A DNA stretch of 64,000 nt from Podarcis raffonei (GCF_027172205.1 NC_070604.1:107033851-107097850), one strand, 5' to 3'. Positions 22,467 to 33,124 are shown, numbered from the stretch's first letter. Program-made: numbers and translations. The notes: generated from the sequence alone by a model not told the origin.

Positions 22467-22721
22467 ACGGTGGTACCTCTAGATACGAACGCGATCCATT
22501 CCGGAGCCCCGTTCGCATCTAGAGGTAAACGTAACTAGCGACGGCACGTCTGTGCACGCACGCGTTGCTATTCGCCGCTTCTGCGCATGCGCATGACGTT
22601 ATTTTGAGCGTCTGCACAAGCAGCGAAACCCGGAAGTAACATGCTCCATTACTTCCGGGTTGCCAAGGAACGCAACTCGAACACGCTCAACTCAAAGCAT
22701 ATTTAACCCGAGGTATGACTG
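22467..22721. mobile_element. TA-flanked MITE nested in the L1
   Basis: Left end CGGTGGTACCTCTAGATACG, right end CCGAGGTATGACTG, flanked by TA (22465-22466 and 22722-22723). The interior is CpG-rich (GCTTCTGCGCATGCGCATGA) with an inverted CCGGAAGTAA/TTACTTCCGG pair. It is younger than the L1 it interrupts. Confidence 0.85.
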
Positions 22722-22832
22722 TATGTCAGTTTTGCCAGTTCTGCATAGTCTATCCATTTTGTTGCCATGATTCTTTAGTTGGGGTTTCTTCAGTCTTCCA
22801 TCCTTGTGCTATTAAAACTCTTGTGGCCGTTG

Positions 22833-23195
22833 TCACATACATGAAGATTTTTTCAGCTTTTTTGGCAGATCTTTCCCTACAATCCCTAATAAAAATGCTT
22901 CAGGTTTTTTAACAAATGTTAAATGGAACATTTTCTTCAATTTGTTATATATCATTTCCCATTTTTTTTTAATTACCTTACAATCCCACCACATATGATA
23001 AAATGTCCCCTCCTTTTCTTTACACTTCCAACATATATTTGAACTAGTTTTGTACATTTCCCCTAACTGCACTGGTGTTATATACCATCTGTACATCATC
23101 TTCATGTAATTCTCCTTCAATAGGGAACAATCTGTAAATTTTAAATCAGTTTTCCATAATTTTTCCCAATCTTCCATCATAATGTTGTGACCCAT
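22833..23195 (-). pseudogene. L1 ORF2 C-terminal zinc-knuckle region, part 2
   Basis: 120 residues continuing the L1 ORF2 frame after the shift (G-H-N-I-M-M-E-D-W-E-K-L-W). They include the C-W-K-C-K-E-K-E-G-T-F-Y-H-M-W-W-D-C knuckle typical of the L1 ORF2 C-terminus. The frame ends inside the normal C-terminal region, 110 bp before the nested MITE. Confidence 0.9.
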
Positions 23196-23968
23196 TTAAT
23201 CATAACTGATTTTACCTCTTCATCTTTCCTCTCCCATTCTAATAGTATGCTGTATGTGGCCTTCAGTAATTTCACTTTCCCTTCGATCACTTCCGTTTGA
23301 AACCTAGATCTTGTATAACTAAATCCTTTCTTGCTGTCTTCTTTATGTGTTTCATATAGTTGTCGATAATGCAACCAACTCTGAGAGTGGTCTTTGATCT
23401 CATAATAATCTCTTAATTTCCATTTTCCATCACGTTCCTTTAATAAATCAACATATGTGAGCCATTTTCCTTTCTTTCCAAGTGGTTTGAGCAGTAATGC
23501 TTCATGTGGTGAAAGCCACCACAGGGTCTTTTGTTCCAATAAGTCTTTGTATCTCTCCCATACTCTCATTAGTGATTTCTTGATTACACGGTTGTAAAAA
23601 CTTCTATGAACCTTCCCTTTCCCGTACCATAAGTATGTGTGCCAGCCGAATCTGTTGTCATGTCCTTCTAGTTCTAATGCCTCTTGCTTATCTAATCTCA
23701 TCCAGTCCCTGATCCATACCAAACAAGCAGATTCATAATACAATTTAAGGTCTGGGAGGGCAAACCCACCTCTATCTTTTACGTCTGTAAGTATTTTATG
23801 TTTTATCCTTGGCCTTTTGCCCCCCCAGATAAATTTTGAAATCTCTTTCTGCCATTTTTTAAAACATTCATCTTTCAGGATGACTGGTATTGATTGAAAA
23901 AGAAATAGCATTTTTGGCAACACATTCATTTTAATCGCCGATATTTTTCCTAACATTGAGAGATTCAT
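23177..23968 (-). pseudogene. L1 ORF2 C-terminal region, part 1
   Basis: 263 residues from the region after the reverse transcriptase palm. The start I-S-A-I-K-M-N-V-L-P-K resembles the L1 motif that follows the RT domain, then F-I-W-G-G-K-R-P-R-I and G-G-F-A-L-P-D-L-K-L-Y-Y match L1 ORF2. The true ORF2 start and the endonuclease and RT domains are absent through 5' truncation. A frameshift near 23190 separates it from the next segment. Confidence 0.9.
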
Positions 23969-24325
23969 ATTTCTAAAATTCTTTTTACCTCAAGCCAAAT
24001 TTTTTCATAGTTATTTTAAAATGTTTATATTTCTTGATGTTAACCAAATCCCTAAATATTTAACCTTTTTATGGACTTCGATCTCAATGTTTTGTTCTAA
24101 TTCGGTTCTTTCTTCATGTTTTTAACTAATAATTTAGTGGGGTCATCTAGTTCAACCCCCTGCAATGCAGGAATATTTTGCCCAGCGTGGGGCTCGAACC
24201 CCCGACCCTGAGATTAAGAGTCTCAGTGCAAGCAAGAAGCACTATCAGCCTAGGGTAAGAAGCCGAGGATAAAATTTAAGATACTGACGGACGCAAAAGA
24301 AAGAGGAGGCTTCCCCCTGCCAGAC

Positions 24326-25036
24326 TTGAAATTGTATTACGAAGCATCTTGCTTCTGTTGGTTGAAGGAATGGATGAAATTAGAAGACACGGATGTGTTA
24401 GATCTTGAAGGTTTTGATAATAGATTTGGGTGGCACGCATATTTGTGGTATGACAAGAGACGAGTACATAAAGGTTTTGAAAATCACATTATAAGAAGGT
24501 CTTTGATTGAAGTGTGGGAAAGATATAAAAACTTGTTGGAACAAAAAACTCCATATTGGTTGTCGCCGTTGGAGGCAATAAGTGTGAAGAAAGTCAATAT
24601 GACAGGGGGTTGGGTGACATATGAGAAGTTAATATGTAAAAGTGTAGGAAAATGGAAAATGAGATCATTTGAAGAAGTTAAAGACTATGTGAATGACTGG
24701 CTGCATTATTTTCAAATTAATGAGATGTTTAGAAAAGATTTAAATCAGAGGGGTTTTGCTGACAAAGAATCAAAATTTCAGACAGAAATATTGAAATATT
24801 ATAAGAATTTAGCAAAAATGTATAAGATATTACTGGAATGGTGTACAAAGGGTGAGGAGGTAAAATCAGTTATGATCGACTGGGCCAAAGATATAGGGCA
24901 TAATATTCAAATGGAGGATTGGGAAAGACTTTGGAAAGATGGTTTAAGATTCACTGCATGCACAGTTATAAAAGAAAATTATGAAAATGATGCACTGATG
25001 GTATGTAACACCTGTGAAGTTAGCAAAAATGTATAA
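24326..25036 (+). pseudogene. L1 ORF2 C-terminal region, part 1
   Basis: 236 residues colinear with the minus-strand L1 copy: L-K-L-Y-Y-E-A near the start, then the F-D-N-R-F-G-W-H-A-Y-L-W-Y block, E-V-W-E-R-Y-K-N-L-L-E-Q-K-T and the G-H-N-I-Q-M-E-D-W-E-R-L-W block. The frame shifts near 24985-25010, where the K-E-N-Y-M-K-M-M motif of the sister copy is lost. Confidence 0.9.
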
Positions 25037-25406
25037 GATAAGTAACAAATGTTGGAAATGTAAAGAAAAAGAAGGTACCTTTTTTCATATGTGGTGGGAA
25101 TGTAAGAAGGTAAAATGCTTTTGGGAAATGATTTATAATGAATTGAAGAAAATGTTGAAATATACATTTGTTAAGAAACCAGAAGCATTTTTACTAGGCA
25201 TTACAGGTAATGAGATAAATAAGAAAGAAAAGAAGTTATTTTTATATGCAGTGACAGCAGCAAGAATATTGATGGCCCAGAAATGGAAACAGGAGGAATT
25301 ACCTACGATAGAAGAATGGAGAACTAAAATGATGGATTATGCAGAACTGGACAGAATGACAGGAAGGATCCGGAATCGAAGAAATCAAAGATTTACAGAA
25401 GATTGA
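25014..25406 (+). pseudogene. L1 ORF2 C-terminus, part 2
   Basis: 130 residues carrying C-W-K-C-K-E-K-E-G-T-F-F-H-M-W-W-E-C, then K-K-P-E-A-F-L-L-G-I and A-A-R-I-L-M-A-Q-K-W-K. This is the L1 ORF2 zinc knuckle and its C-terminal helix region. A TGA at 25405 comes before about 15 more codons in the same frame that still look like L1 C-terminus (E-K-F-I-Q-Y-M-Q-K-L), so this stop is probably a mutation. Confidence 0.9.
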
Positions 25407-25459
25407 GAAAAGTTTATTCAATATATGCAAAAACTGAGTGATAATAAAATTACGTTTGT

Positions 25460-25886
25460 AAGTGTCAGGGAACTGCCATCGGAGCCTAGAGTGGAGGTAA
25501 GGCTCCCTAACGATGCAGGAGAAGGGACCAGCAGGGAGAGAGAGCAAACTTCCGTTGAGGAAGGAAATAGGAGGGACACCAGGAAGCAAGGGGGAACTGC
25601 GGAGAGAGGGCTCCAAGACTCTTCCACAGAGACCAGCGGGGAGAGCCCAGGACCTCCGTTGGGCACGCCCACTCTGCGCAGGAGACTTCCGCGCAGGGAG
25701 GCTAGGAGGAGACTTGGGGTCAAAGAGTTTTTATGTTGGAAGAAGTTCAGAAAACGCCCACTAACGGATTCTGCCAGCGACTGACACAGCCATGGAGAAA
25801 GGGCTGTCCAGCCAGGGAAAGGTTTAGCCAGGCAACGTTGCCTAGAGCTGCAGCACCCTTTACGCACAAGCAACCCCAATTCCCTT
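25460..25886. other. Unclassified GC-rich insert inside the L1
   Basis: A purine- and GC-rich block starting TGTCAGGGAACTGCC, unlike the AT-rich L1 around it and unlike BovB. It abuts the (GTT)n end of the BovB fragment. A TG start and an L1-interrupting position suggest a piece of an LTR-type fossil or another element's 5' leader. No terminal repeat pair or coding domain is visible, so the class stays open. Confidence 0.35.
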
Positions 25887-26520
25887 TGTTGTTGTTGTTG
25901 TTGTTGTTGTTTAGTCGTTTAGTCGTGTCCGACTCTTCGTGACCCCATGGACCAGAGCACGCCAGGCACCTCTGTCCTCCACTACCTCCCGCAGTTTGGT
26001 CAGACTCATGTTTGTGGCTTCGAGAACACTATCCAACCATCTCATCCTCTGTCGCCCCCTTCTCCTTGTGCCCTCCATCTTTCCCAGCATCAGTGTCTTC
26101 TCCAGGGAGTCTTCTCTTCTCATGAGGTGACCAAAGTACTGGAGCCTCAGCTTCACGATCTGTCCTTCCAGTGAGCACTCAGGGCTGATTTCATTAAGAA
26201 TGGATGCGTTTGATCTTCTTGCAGTCCATGGGACTCTCAAGAGTCTTCTCCAGCACCATAATTCAAAAGCATCAATTCTTCGGCGATCAGCCTTCTTTAT
26301 GGTCCAGCTCTCACTTCCATACATCACTACTGGGAAAACCATGGCTTTAACTATACGGACCTTTGTTGGCAAGGTGACGTCTCTACTTCTCAAGATGCTG
26401 TCTAGGCCTGTCATTGCCCTTCTCCCAAGAAGCAGGCGTCTTTTAATTTCGTGACTGCTGTCACCATCTGCAGTGATCATGGAGCCCAAGAAAGTAAAAT
26501 CTCTCACTGCCTCCATTTCT
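25887..26520 (-). mobile_element. BovB LINE 3' fragment, 634 bp
   Basis: The 3' end is at 25887 as a (GTT)n run followed by TAGTCGTTTAGTCGTGTCCG. It extends to the codons for M-E-A-V-R-D-F-T-F-L-G-S at 26520. It is 5'-truncated just after the RT catalytic core. No clear target duplication is visible. Confidence 0.93.
25911..26516 (-). pseudogene. BovB reverse transcriptase C-terminal part
   Basis: 201 continuous codons of the BovB ORF2 C-terminus: D-F-T-F-L-G-S-M-I-T, L-P-T-K-V-R-I-V-K-A-M-V-F-P, V-M-Y-G-S-E-S-W-T, F-E-L-W-C-W-R-R-L-L-R-V-P-W-T and the R-L-Q-Y-F-G-H-L-M-R-R block, ending T-K-S-R-T-R-L. Lack of any stop over 600 bp suggests a recent copy. The endonuclease and palm motifs are missing, so it is non-functional. 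Confidence 0.93.
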
Positions 26521-26729
26521 AAGCTTTAAGGAAGCTCTGTGAGAGGAAAGGGTTAAAAGGGCAGAAATGTGTAAAAAGTAACAATAGGAAGGAATGGCAG
26601 ACAAATTGAGGGAAGTCAAAAAAGAGAAGTAAGATGTAATTAAGATGTATGGAATGTATAAATTTGTTTTTGTATTTGAAAACTGATTAAAAATATAATA
26701 TATATATATATAAAAAGAAGCATTATCAG

Positions 26730-26998
26730 GAGGACACATTCCAGCCTGGCAAGAGCATTCAAGTAGAGCGCCAACCAAGGCTGGTAAAAGGTTTGGACTA
26801 GGTAGAGTTGGTGTGGCTGGGCATGGACCACTTTCATCCATCCCTGATGTTCACCATCCCTGCCTTCCTCCCGTACTTCTAACATATGGGAGGGTAAGGG
26901 CAAACAGTGTTGTTTCAATAGATGATATTATGGACTGAGGATTTTCATTGTGATAGAAATCTTTTTTTTAAGAAGGCTGGTTTTAGGTGGTTTTCCAG
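26730..26998. other. Unique sequence
   Basis: Nothing recognised. Confidence 0.35.
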
Positions 26999-27135
26999 GG
27001 GTAGCCAGTCTGATTACCTGCAGATGTTGTTTGACTCCAACTCCCATCAGCCCCAGCTGCTGTACCAAGGATAGGGGATCATGGGAGTTGTAGTCCAGCA
27101 ACTTCTGGAGGACAGTAGGTTCTCCACCTGTGGTG
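26999..27135. mobile_element. hAT-type foldback MITE
   Basis: Left half GATGTTGTTTGACTCCAACT-CCCATCAGCCCC; right half CATGGGAGTTGTAGTCCAGC, inverted relative to the left. Terminal GGGGTAGCCA and TCTCCACCTGTGG are worn inverted repeats. Confidence 0.65.
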
Positions 27136-27389
27136 TAAAACATAAAAATATATGTTGTCTCACTCCAAAAAATCCAGTGTATTCACACACATATAACAGG
27201 ATCAGGGGTAGGACGCCTGTGAGGGAATGCCAGTGAAATTCCCAAGAAAAAAGAAAATTAGCAGATCTGTTTGAGTCACACAGGCTCCTGCCAGGTACCA
27301 CAGGTAAAAAATAAGCAAGTAACAAGGCTGCAAATATCCGAAAAGTGGACGAGGAGGAGGGGAAGGGGAAGAACACAGCAGCTATGAAT
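27136..27389. other. Unique sequence
   Basis: Nothing recognised. Confidence 0.35.
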
Positions 27390-27735
27390 TTATAGATTTT
27401 GTCTCAGAAGCATTTTTAGCATTTGAGGTTCTGGCATTTTGAAATTAACCACAGTGACAATTTCACATCGTAATTCATGCGGGCTGAAGCATTTATGCTT
27501 CTCCTTCCACAGAACTTTCCGGACCCGACAGATATAGCTAAACCAATGCGATGTAAAAGGCATCTCAGCATTTTCCACTGGCTGCGGAATTGCCTGGATT
27601 TAATCCGTTAATTACTTTTTACATATGGGAGGGGAGTAGATACAAGCCCTCTGCTCATAAATTTCATTCTCGTAGCCTTTGAACAGCAGCAACTTGTTTT
27701 ATTATTTCATCGTTACTGTTTTGAATTCACAGCTA
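27390..27735. other. Repeat-free stretch, candidate conserved non-coding DNA
   Basis: AT-rich with no repeat similarity. Contains homeodomain-like words TCGTAATTCATG, TCCGTTAATTACTTTT and CATAAATTTCATTC. No splice-bounded exon is visible. Confidence 0.25.
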
Positions 27736-27924
27736 CTATTGGTGCTTTGGGTTGGAGGCATTTTGTATGGAGACATGTTGTTGTAGCAATCTCCAAAAAT
27801 GAGAGACAGGCAGACTGCATTCCTTAAACTAATCTGGAATTGACTTTTTAATTTGACATGGCCATTATGCATCAAATAGCTTTGGTCATAACAAGACCAT
27901 ACATTGAATACACATGGCTTACCT

Positions 27925-28025
27925 TGAAGAATCCTGGAGACTGTGGTTTACCCTTCACAGAACTACAGTTCCCAGCAGTCTTCAGTTCTCAGGATTTTTT
28001 GGGGGGGACTAATGAGCCACAGTGT
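27925..28025. mobile_element. Foldback MITE remnant
   Basis: CTGTGGTTTACCCTTCACAG then AACTACAGTTCCCAGCAGTC and AGGATTTTTTGGGGGG, matching the family at 13300-13450. Confidence 0.45.
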
Positions 28026-28121
28026 ACAAGATGATGCTCTTTTTCATGGTTCCAATTTTGGTTCATGTGCATTTGAAAAGAGCGGTTAATCCTATTATCT
28101 TATCTCCTATTGGACGCAGCT

Positions 28122-28342
28122 GTGTGACAACCTTGGTTTTTGAACAGCTTAGTTCTTGAACGTTTTGGCTCCCAGACGTCGCAAACCCAGAAGTGACTGT
28201 TCCGGTTTGCAAACTATTTTTGGAAGCCGAACGTCCGACGGGGCTGCAGCCAATCAGAAGCCACGCTTTGGTTTCCAAATGTTTTGGAAGTCGAACAGAC
28301 TTCCGGAATGACTTCCGGAATTCAACTTTCAAGGTTCGACTG
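28122..28342. mobile_element. TA-flanked MITE, family M2, copy 1
   Basis: Left end near ACAACCTTGGTTTTTGAAC, right end CAAGGTTCGACTG followed by TA. Internal CCGGTTTGCAAACTATTTTT and GCAGCCAATCAGAAGCCACG blocks recur at 50218-50448 and 53813-54059. Confidence 0.8.
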
Positions 28343-28542
28343 TACTGTATTGGCTTTTTACCACCTCAACTATAATGGCTTCTATAGAAGAATCTGGGAA
28401 TTATTGATTTTAGAGAAGGTGTAGAGAATTCTTCAGATCTGCCACAAACTCCAGTTCTCTGGCAGTGGACATTAATCTTAAGACCATTAAAGTCTTTGAT
28501 GTAAATATGTCCTTGGTGTGTCCTTTAATGTTTAAAAGCATT

Positions 28543-28670
28543 AAAAGCCCCTGCTGGATCAGGCCAAAGGCCTATTTCATCTAGCATCCCGTTCTCACAT
28601 TTGCCAACCAGATGAGCACAACAGTCTTTCCCTCACTTGTGATTTCCAGCAGCAAGTATTCAGAGGCTCA
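28543..28670 (+). repeat. Interspersed repeat R1
   Basis: GCTGGATCAGGCCAAAGGCC, then CATCCCGTTCTCACATTTGC and GTATTCAGAGGC, in the same order as at 1525-1790. Confidence 0.65.
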
Positions 28671-28745
28671 ACAACAACCATTTTATTTATGCCCTGCCCA
28701 TCTGGCTGGGTTGCCCCAGCCACGCTGGGCAGCTTCCAACACACA
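28671..28745 (-). mobile_element. L2 LINE 3' tail, inverted
   Basis: Reads CTGGGTTGCCCCAGCCACGC then TGGGCAGCTTCCAAC, the complement of the L2 tail at 57780-57850. Confidence 0.7.
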
Positions 28746-28844
28746 TAAAAATAATAATAAAACACCAGACATTAATATTAACGATCAGAAATGTGAAAAT
28801 GTGAAAAGTCCCAATAACAATAACATATCAAATATTATTCTTAC

Positions 28845-29120
28845 TTTTATTATTTATTGAATTTTTATATCGCCCTATACCTGCAAGTCTAAGGGCAGTT
28901 TGCTGATAAATAAAGCAATATTCAAAACTCCATAGGAATCCAATAGTCAACAGTAAAATTAAAGATTGGCAAATAATAAACAGTTTACACTCATCAATTA
29001 CAATAAAGAATTGCTAATCTATAATCAATAAAAAATAACAGCAAATCTCAATGCATGAAATACCACAAAACATACAAAACAATGTAAAAGGATCAAATTG
29101 AGAAACAAAGGCACACAACT
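28845..29120 (-). mobile_element. L2/CR1-type LINE 3' tail, inverted
   Basis: TTTATATCGCCCTATACCTG followed by AGTCTAAGGGCAGTTTGCTG, then A-rich sequence with many AAATAAA-type words. This is another 3' UTR variant of the L2/CR1 group, opposite strand. Confidence 0.55.
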
Positions 29121-29450
29121 TAGAGAATTGTTTTTTAAAAACTATCCCTGAGCTCCTCTCTTTTCAGCTGCTTCTGCTGTTGTCAAAGTCATGGTCTGTG
29201 AAAGGCTCAGACTTGCTTCAGCCATTGGAACCATCATGGCTACCAGCTTGTTGTGCCTTCTGCGAGAGAAGATATTCAAATATACCAAAATTTCATTGCA
29301 CAGCTGGCCCCATTAGCAGCAGCCTGCACACTCCACCGTTCCCCTGAGACACCTGAGCTAGCCTCCTCTGAGCACCCCTGGGCTAGCCTGCCATTCTCAG
29401 GTGGACAGTGGACTATCATCAGTGTTAATGCCCGGTTGGATTCTGCAGAT
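29121..29450. other. Unique sequence
   Basis: Nothing recognised. Confidence 0.35.
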
Positions 29451-30055
29451 AGAATCATAGAATTGTAGGGTTGGAAGGGACCTCAGGGGTCATCCAGTCC
29501 ATCCCCCTGGGTGGCGTTTGTACGGAGCCCCCGGTCATGACCTGTACACCACTAATCCGCTGCCACCAACCAGGTCCTCCCGGTAAATCACTTAGTATCA
29601 GTCAGGTTCTTAGCAAAGAAGAGTGTAGTTTATTGCAAACACAAATAAACTTTAACTGCATTCAAAACGTTGTTACTCTTGACCTTCTTAGTCTTATTTT
29701 ATCCTGTCTCTAACTCTTCTACTTCCCCTCACAAAAGAACCAACTGCACTAACTGTCTCTCTATTTCTAACTGTCTGCCAACTGCTTTCCCAACTGCCTT
29801 TCCCAACCAACCAACTAAAACCAGCCAATCCAAACCTTGGGCTAAGCCCTTTTATAAACAGGTAGGCTCCACCTCTGGGTTTCCTATTGGTCTACCTATT
29901 AACTCTTTCTTTTCCCCTGTACAGACATTTTCAAACAAACGGTCAAACGCCACACCCTGCAATGTAGGAATCGGCTCACAGACATCCCTGGGTGGGCTTG
30001 AACCACCAACCTTCTCTGGTTAGCAGCCAGGCGCACTGACCCTTATTGCGCCCCA
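29451..30055 (-). mobile_element. tRNA-Asn-headed SINE with CR1-type tail, split by a solo LTR
   Basis: On the minus strand the head (30055 to about 29980) reads GGCGCAATAAGGGTCAG, then GCGCCTGGCTGCTAACC and AAGGTTGGTGGTTCAAGCCC-ACCCAGGGATG. This lines up along the D, anticodon and T arms of vertebrate tRNA-Asn. The body and tail carry the CATTGCAGGG core and GGTCCCTTCCAACCCTACAA ending in TTCTATGATTCTA, like the tRNA-Lys SINEs. The LTR at 29510-29954 interrupts the body. Confidence 0.85.
29510..29954 (-). mobile_element. Solo LTR fossil inside the SINE
   Basis: A 445-bp element with inverted ends TGTGGCGTTTG and CAAACGCCACC (minus strand) and a 5-bp duplication CAGGG (29505-29509 and 29955-29959). 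Removing one copy of the duplication restores the SINE consensus across the join. On the minus strand it has a TTTATAAAAGGGC TATA box and a GCAATAAAC polyadenylation signal. A different family from A and B. No internal region remains. Confidence 0.88.
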
Positions 30056-30200
30056 ACAACCAGCAGTTGGGAGGAGGGTGCCATTTTGTCCTTTGCGCCA
30101 GGCAGAAAAATGCCACAAGCCCCCACAGTTTTTTTTTATTCTGTGGTCTCTCCTCCCCATCCCTGGACCAAAAGTTCAATGGATTTGGAAGGGAGGAAAG
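30056..30200. other. Unique sequence
   Basis: Nothing recognised. Confidence 0.35.
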
Positions 30201-31037
30201 CAGGGTGGATTTGATTTAAATCAAATTGATTTAAATCACTATTTAAATCACTAGTCAGTAAGATTTGATTTCAATCTTTTCTTTCTTTTTTCTTTTTTTT
30301 TACAGAAAGACTAATTCTTGCTGGTACAATCTTAATATTTACAACCAGATGAAGGTTTCATTTTTGGAATAATAAATCTTCAGAGTTGTTTTTACAGTTA
30401 GGCTATATCAAAAATTGTTGTTGTTTAGTCATTTAGTCGTGTCCGACTCTTCGTGACCCCCTGGACCAGAGCACGCCAGGCATTCCTGTCTTCCACTGCC
30501 TCCCGCAGTTTGGTCAGACTCATGTTTGTAGCTTCGATAACACTATCCAACCATCTCGTCCTCTGTCGTCCCCTTCTCCTTGTGCCCTCCATCTTTCCCA
30601 ACAAAAATTACTGATTTGGTTATACTATTAGAAATACATAGACAAATAATTATAAAATTATTGTGAGGTTTAATAAGTTAACTGTTTATATTTGGACAAC
30701 TTTTCTGCTGTACTTTATTGGAAGGAGAAGAATAATCATTTCCTTAATAACAATTTAAACAATTTATTTAACCAAAACGATAACATTATAGCATATTTAT
30801 CCATGTTTTTTATCTGATGTGGTTAAACAATTTAGACTGAGTTTTAGCGCACATGAAAAACTTAAATCTTTATTTCCTGATGAATAGCCTTTGGACTACA
30901 ATGTAACTTAAATAGAAAACTATATTTAGAAAGATTTTTCCTCCAAAAGCATTTTATTTTAAAAACCCAATTTAAATTTTAAAAAACATCGATTTTTTTA
31001 TATATATATTTAAAATCGTTGATTTTTATCTATCCTG
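30201..31037. mobile_element. Non-autonomous hAT element containing BovB
   Basis: Ends CAGGGTGGATTTGATTTAAATC-type and GATTTTTATCTATCCTG are inverted repeats. The 8-bp flanks GAGGAAAG (30193-30200) and AAGGAAAG (31038-31045) match at 7 of 8 positions, the hAT duplication length. The interior is AT-rich and non-coding. A BovB fragment is inserted at 30417-30601. Confidence 0.8.
30417..30601 (-). mobile_element. BovB LINE 3' fragment nested in hAT
   Basis: 185 bp of BovB 3' end (TTGTTTAGTCATTTAGTCGT onward) with an 8-bp flanking duplication CAAAAATT (30409-30416 and 30602-30609). Younger than the host hAT element. Confidence 0.9.
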
Positions 31038-31045
31038 AAGGAAAG

Positions 31046-31380
31046 TGATTTCCTAAAAACACAGACAATGTTGTTAATAGCATTCACCTGAGAAGTAGGC
31101 CAAAAGAAAGGAGCGTAAAGGAAGGATCCCCTTTTATTCTCTTTACCAAAGCTTCACCATTCTAGCGAATTTATGGAAAGATAATCTGTGCCGTTTTTGT
31201 TTTGTTTTTACGATGCAGGGGATGATATATAGATTTAAAGCTCTGGCATTTCTCCAGCCGTAAGGGCTGAGTGCCAACACAGGCCGCAGTGCCAAAAAGC
31301 TTTCTCTCCACCTTCTTCCCCTTAGCTTCGTAGAGTCCTCAGCCTTGACATTTCGGGATAGAGTGGGTCTCAGATGAGCT
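31046..31380. other. Unique sequence
   Basis: No gene or repeat recognised. Confidence 0.35.
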
Positions 31381-31382
31381 TT

Positions 31383-32457
31383 TCTGCACATCTGAGGTTG
31401 ATGATATTTCTTCCGGCAATCTTAATTCCGGCTTGGGATCCATCCAGTCCAGCCTTTCACATGATGAATTCTGCATATACGTTAAATAAGCAGGGAGACA
31501 ATATACAGCCTTGTCGTACTCCTTTCCCAATTTTGAACCAATCAGTTATTCCATATCCAGTTCTAACTGTAGTTTCTTGTCCCACATAGAGATTTCTCAG
31601 GAGACAGATGAGGTGATCAGGCACTCCCATTTCTTTAAGAACTTGCCATAGTTTGCTGTGGTTGACACAGTCAAAGGCTTTTGTGTAGTCAATTATACAA
31701 CCTTGATGGCAGAAAGTGAGGAGGAATTAAAGAACCTTTTAATGAGGGTGGAATAGGAGAGCGCAAAATATGGTCTGAAGCTCAACATTAAAAAAACTAA
31801 GATCATGGTCTCATCAACTCCTGGAAAATAGAAGGGGAAGAAATTGAGGCAGTGAGAGATTTTACTTTCTTGGGCTCCATGATCACTGCAGATGGTGACA
31901 GCAGTCACAAAATTAAAAGACGCCTGCTTCTTGGGAGAAAAGCAATGACAAACCTAGACAGCATCTTAAAAAGCAGAGACATCACCTTGCCGACCAGGGT
32001 CTGTATAGTTAAAGCTATGGTTTCCCCAGTAGTGATGTATGGAAGTGAGAGCTGGACCATAAAGAAGGCTGATCGCCAAAGAATTGATGCTTTTGAATTA
32101 TGGTTCTGGAGGAGACTCTTGAGAGTCCCATGGACTGCAAGAAGATCAAACCTATCCATTCTTAAGGAAATCAGCCCTGAGTGCTCACTGGAAGGACAGA
32201 TCGTGAAGCTGAGGCTCCAATACTTTGGCCACCTCATGAGAAGAGAAGACTCCCTGGAAAAGACCCTGATGTTGGGAAAGATGGAGAGCACAAGGAGAAG
32301 GGGACGGCAGAGGATGAGATGGTTGGACAGTGTTGTCGAAGCTACCAGCATGAAGTTTGACCAAACTGAGGGAGGCAGTGGAAGACAGGAGTGCCTGGTG
32401 TGCTCTGGTCCATGGGGTCACGAAGAGTCAGATATGACTAAATGACTAAACAACAAC
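31383..32457 (+). mobile_element. BovB LINE copy with 5' inversion
   Basis: The 3' part (about 31701-32457) is on the plus strand and ends in an (AAC)n tail. The 5' part (about 31383-31700) is the upstream neighbouring BovB sequence on the minus strand, encoding D-Y-T-K-A-F-D-C-V-N-H, V-R-Q-G-C-I-L-S-P and N-I-I-N-L-R-C-A. The breakpoint falls in the RT catalytic Y-A-D-D motif and only about 11 nt are lost there. This is the classical product of twin priming. Possible diverged flanks are GATGAGCTTTT before 31383 and GTTGAGTTTT after 32468. Confidence 0.92.
31852..32445 (+). pseudogene. BovB reverse transcriptase C-terminal part
   Basis: 197 codons: R-D-F-T-F-L-G-S-M-I-T, M-V-S-P-V-V-M-Y-G-S-E-S-W-T, the L-W-F-W-R-R-L-L-R-V-P-W-T block and Y-F-G-H-L-M-R-R. 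Upstream in the same copy the frame is interrupted by a stop at about 31785. The normal C-terminus is altered by a frameshift after the L-D-S-V-V-E-A-T block. Non-functional. Confidence 0.9.
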
Positions 32458-32469
32458 AACAACAAAAGT

Positions 32470-33124
32470 TGAGTTTTGTTTGAGTTGGTAATTCCTGGCT
32501 CCATCGGCAGCTTTCAGAGCTGAGCTACGGTCCCTTGAGTTCAGTGAGATTTACATGCCAACGTACTCTGATTTTCTTCTGAGGAACCTCCGAGTGACAG
32601 CGACGGCCCATCTGTGGCTGTAAGAGTGGTGGCAAGCTCCCCCCCCCCCGGCACACCTTATTCCAAAGAGGAGGAAACTAAATCATTAAAAAGTCACTTC
32701 AATTAATCATTCTTATTAAACGTAGAGGATAGCGCTTAAAAAAGAACTTTTAACTCCATGCAAGCAGCCAAACAGGAGTCCTGCCAGAAGTGTCATGCTT
32801 CAGGACTTAACATGATGTCATTCGCAGAGCTAACAAAGGAAAATGAGAAATTAATGGCACAAGCTATACATTGTATCATGCGAAGTGTAGCTGGGGTTTT
32901 CCTCAAGCTTCTTGTGGTGTGTGGCATTGTATTATTGGCAGGGAGATCTTGCAAAAAAGCACATTTTAGCTTGTGAGTGTTTTCTTCTGCTCTCCCACAA
33001 AGGTACGGGTTTTCAGATTGTTACTTCCGGCTGGGGAAAAATAACAGGACTCTAGGCAGAATAAGTTCAAATGCACTGTCGCCATAAGCCTAAATTATTC
33101 CTCTTCTTGTTGTTGTTCGCCAGT
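32470..33124. other. Unique sequence
   Basis: C-run at 32640-32648. No gene or repeat recognised. Confidence 0.4.

Larger units (their letters stand above)
21688..24139 (-). mobile_element. L1 LINE, 5'-truncated, 2.45 kb
   Basis: A minus-strand L1 copy inserted in the tRNA-Lys SINE. A perfect 14-bp duplication GGGTCATCTAGTTC flanks it (21674-21687 and 24140-24153), and a T-run with A-rich sequence at 21688-21720 marks its poly(A) end. It covers the last third of ORF2 and the 3' UTR. A TA-flanked MITE (22467-22721) sits in its 3' UTR. The element is dead: ORF2 is broken by at least one frameshift near 23190. Confidence 0.95.
21641..24233 (-). mobile_element. tRNA-Lys-headed SINE with CR1-type tail, split by an L1
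   Basis: The tail part (21641-21687: AGAATTGTAGATTTGGAAGG) and the head part (24140-24233) are separated by the L1 at 21688-24139. The head read on the minus strand contains GAGACTCTTAATCTCAGGGT and GGGTTCGAGCCCCACGCTGG, the anticodon and T arms of a vertebrate tRNA-Lys(CTT). The middle carries CTGCATTGCAGGGGGTTG. The 5' half of the head was cut off by the second L1 at 24249. Confidence 0.88.
24249..26714 (+). mobile_element. L1 LINE, plus strand, interrupted
   Basis: A second L1, 5'-truncated, inserted head to head with the first only 110 bp away. The flanking duplication is 15 bp with one mismatch (24234-24248 AAGAAGCACTATCAG, 26715-26729 AAGAAGCATTATCAG). Coding remnants lie at 24326-25406. 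The 3' UTR and A-rich end resume at about 26521-26714, after an insert holding a GC-rich segment (25460-25886) and a BovB fragment (25887-26520). Confidence 0.93.
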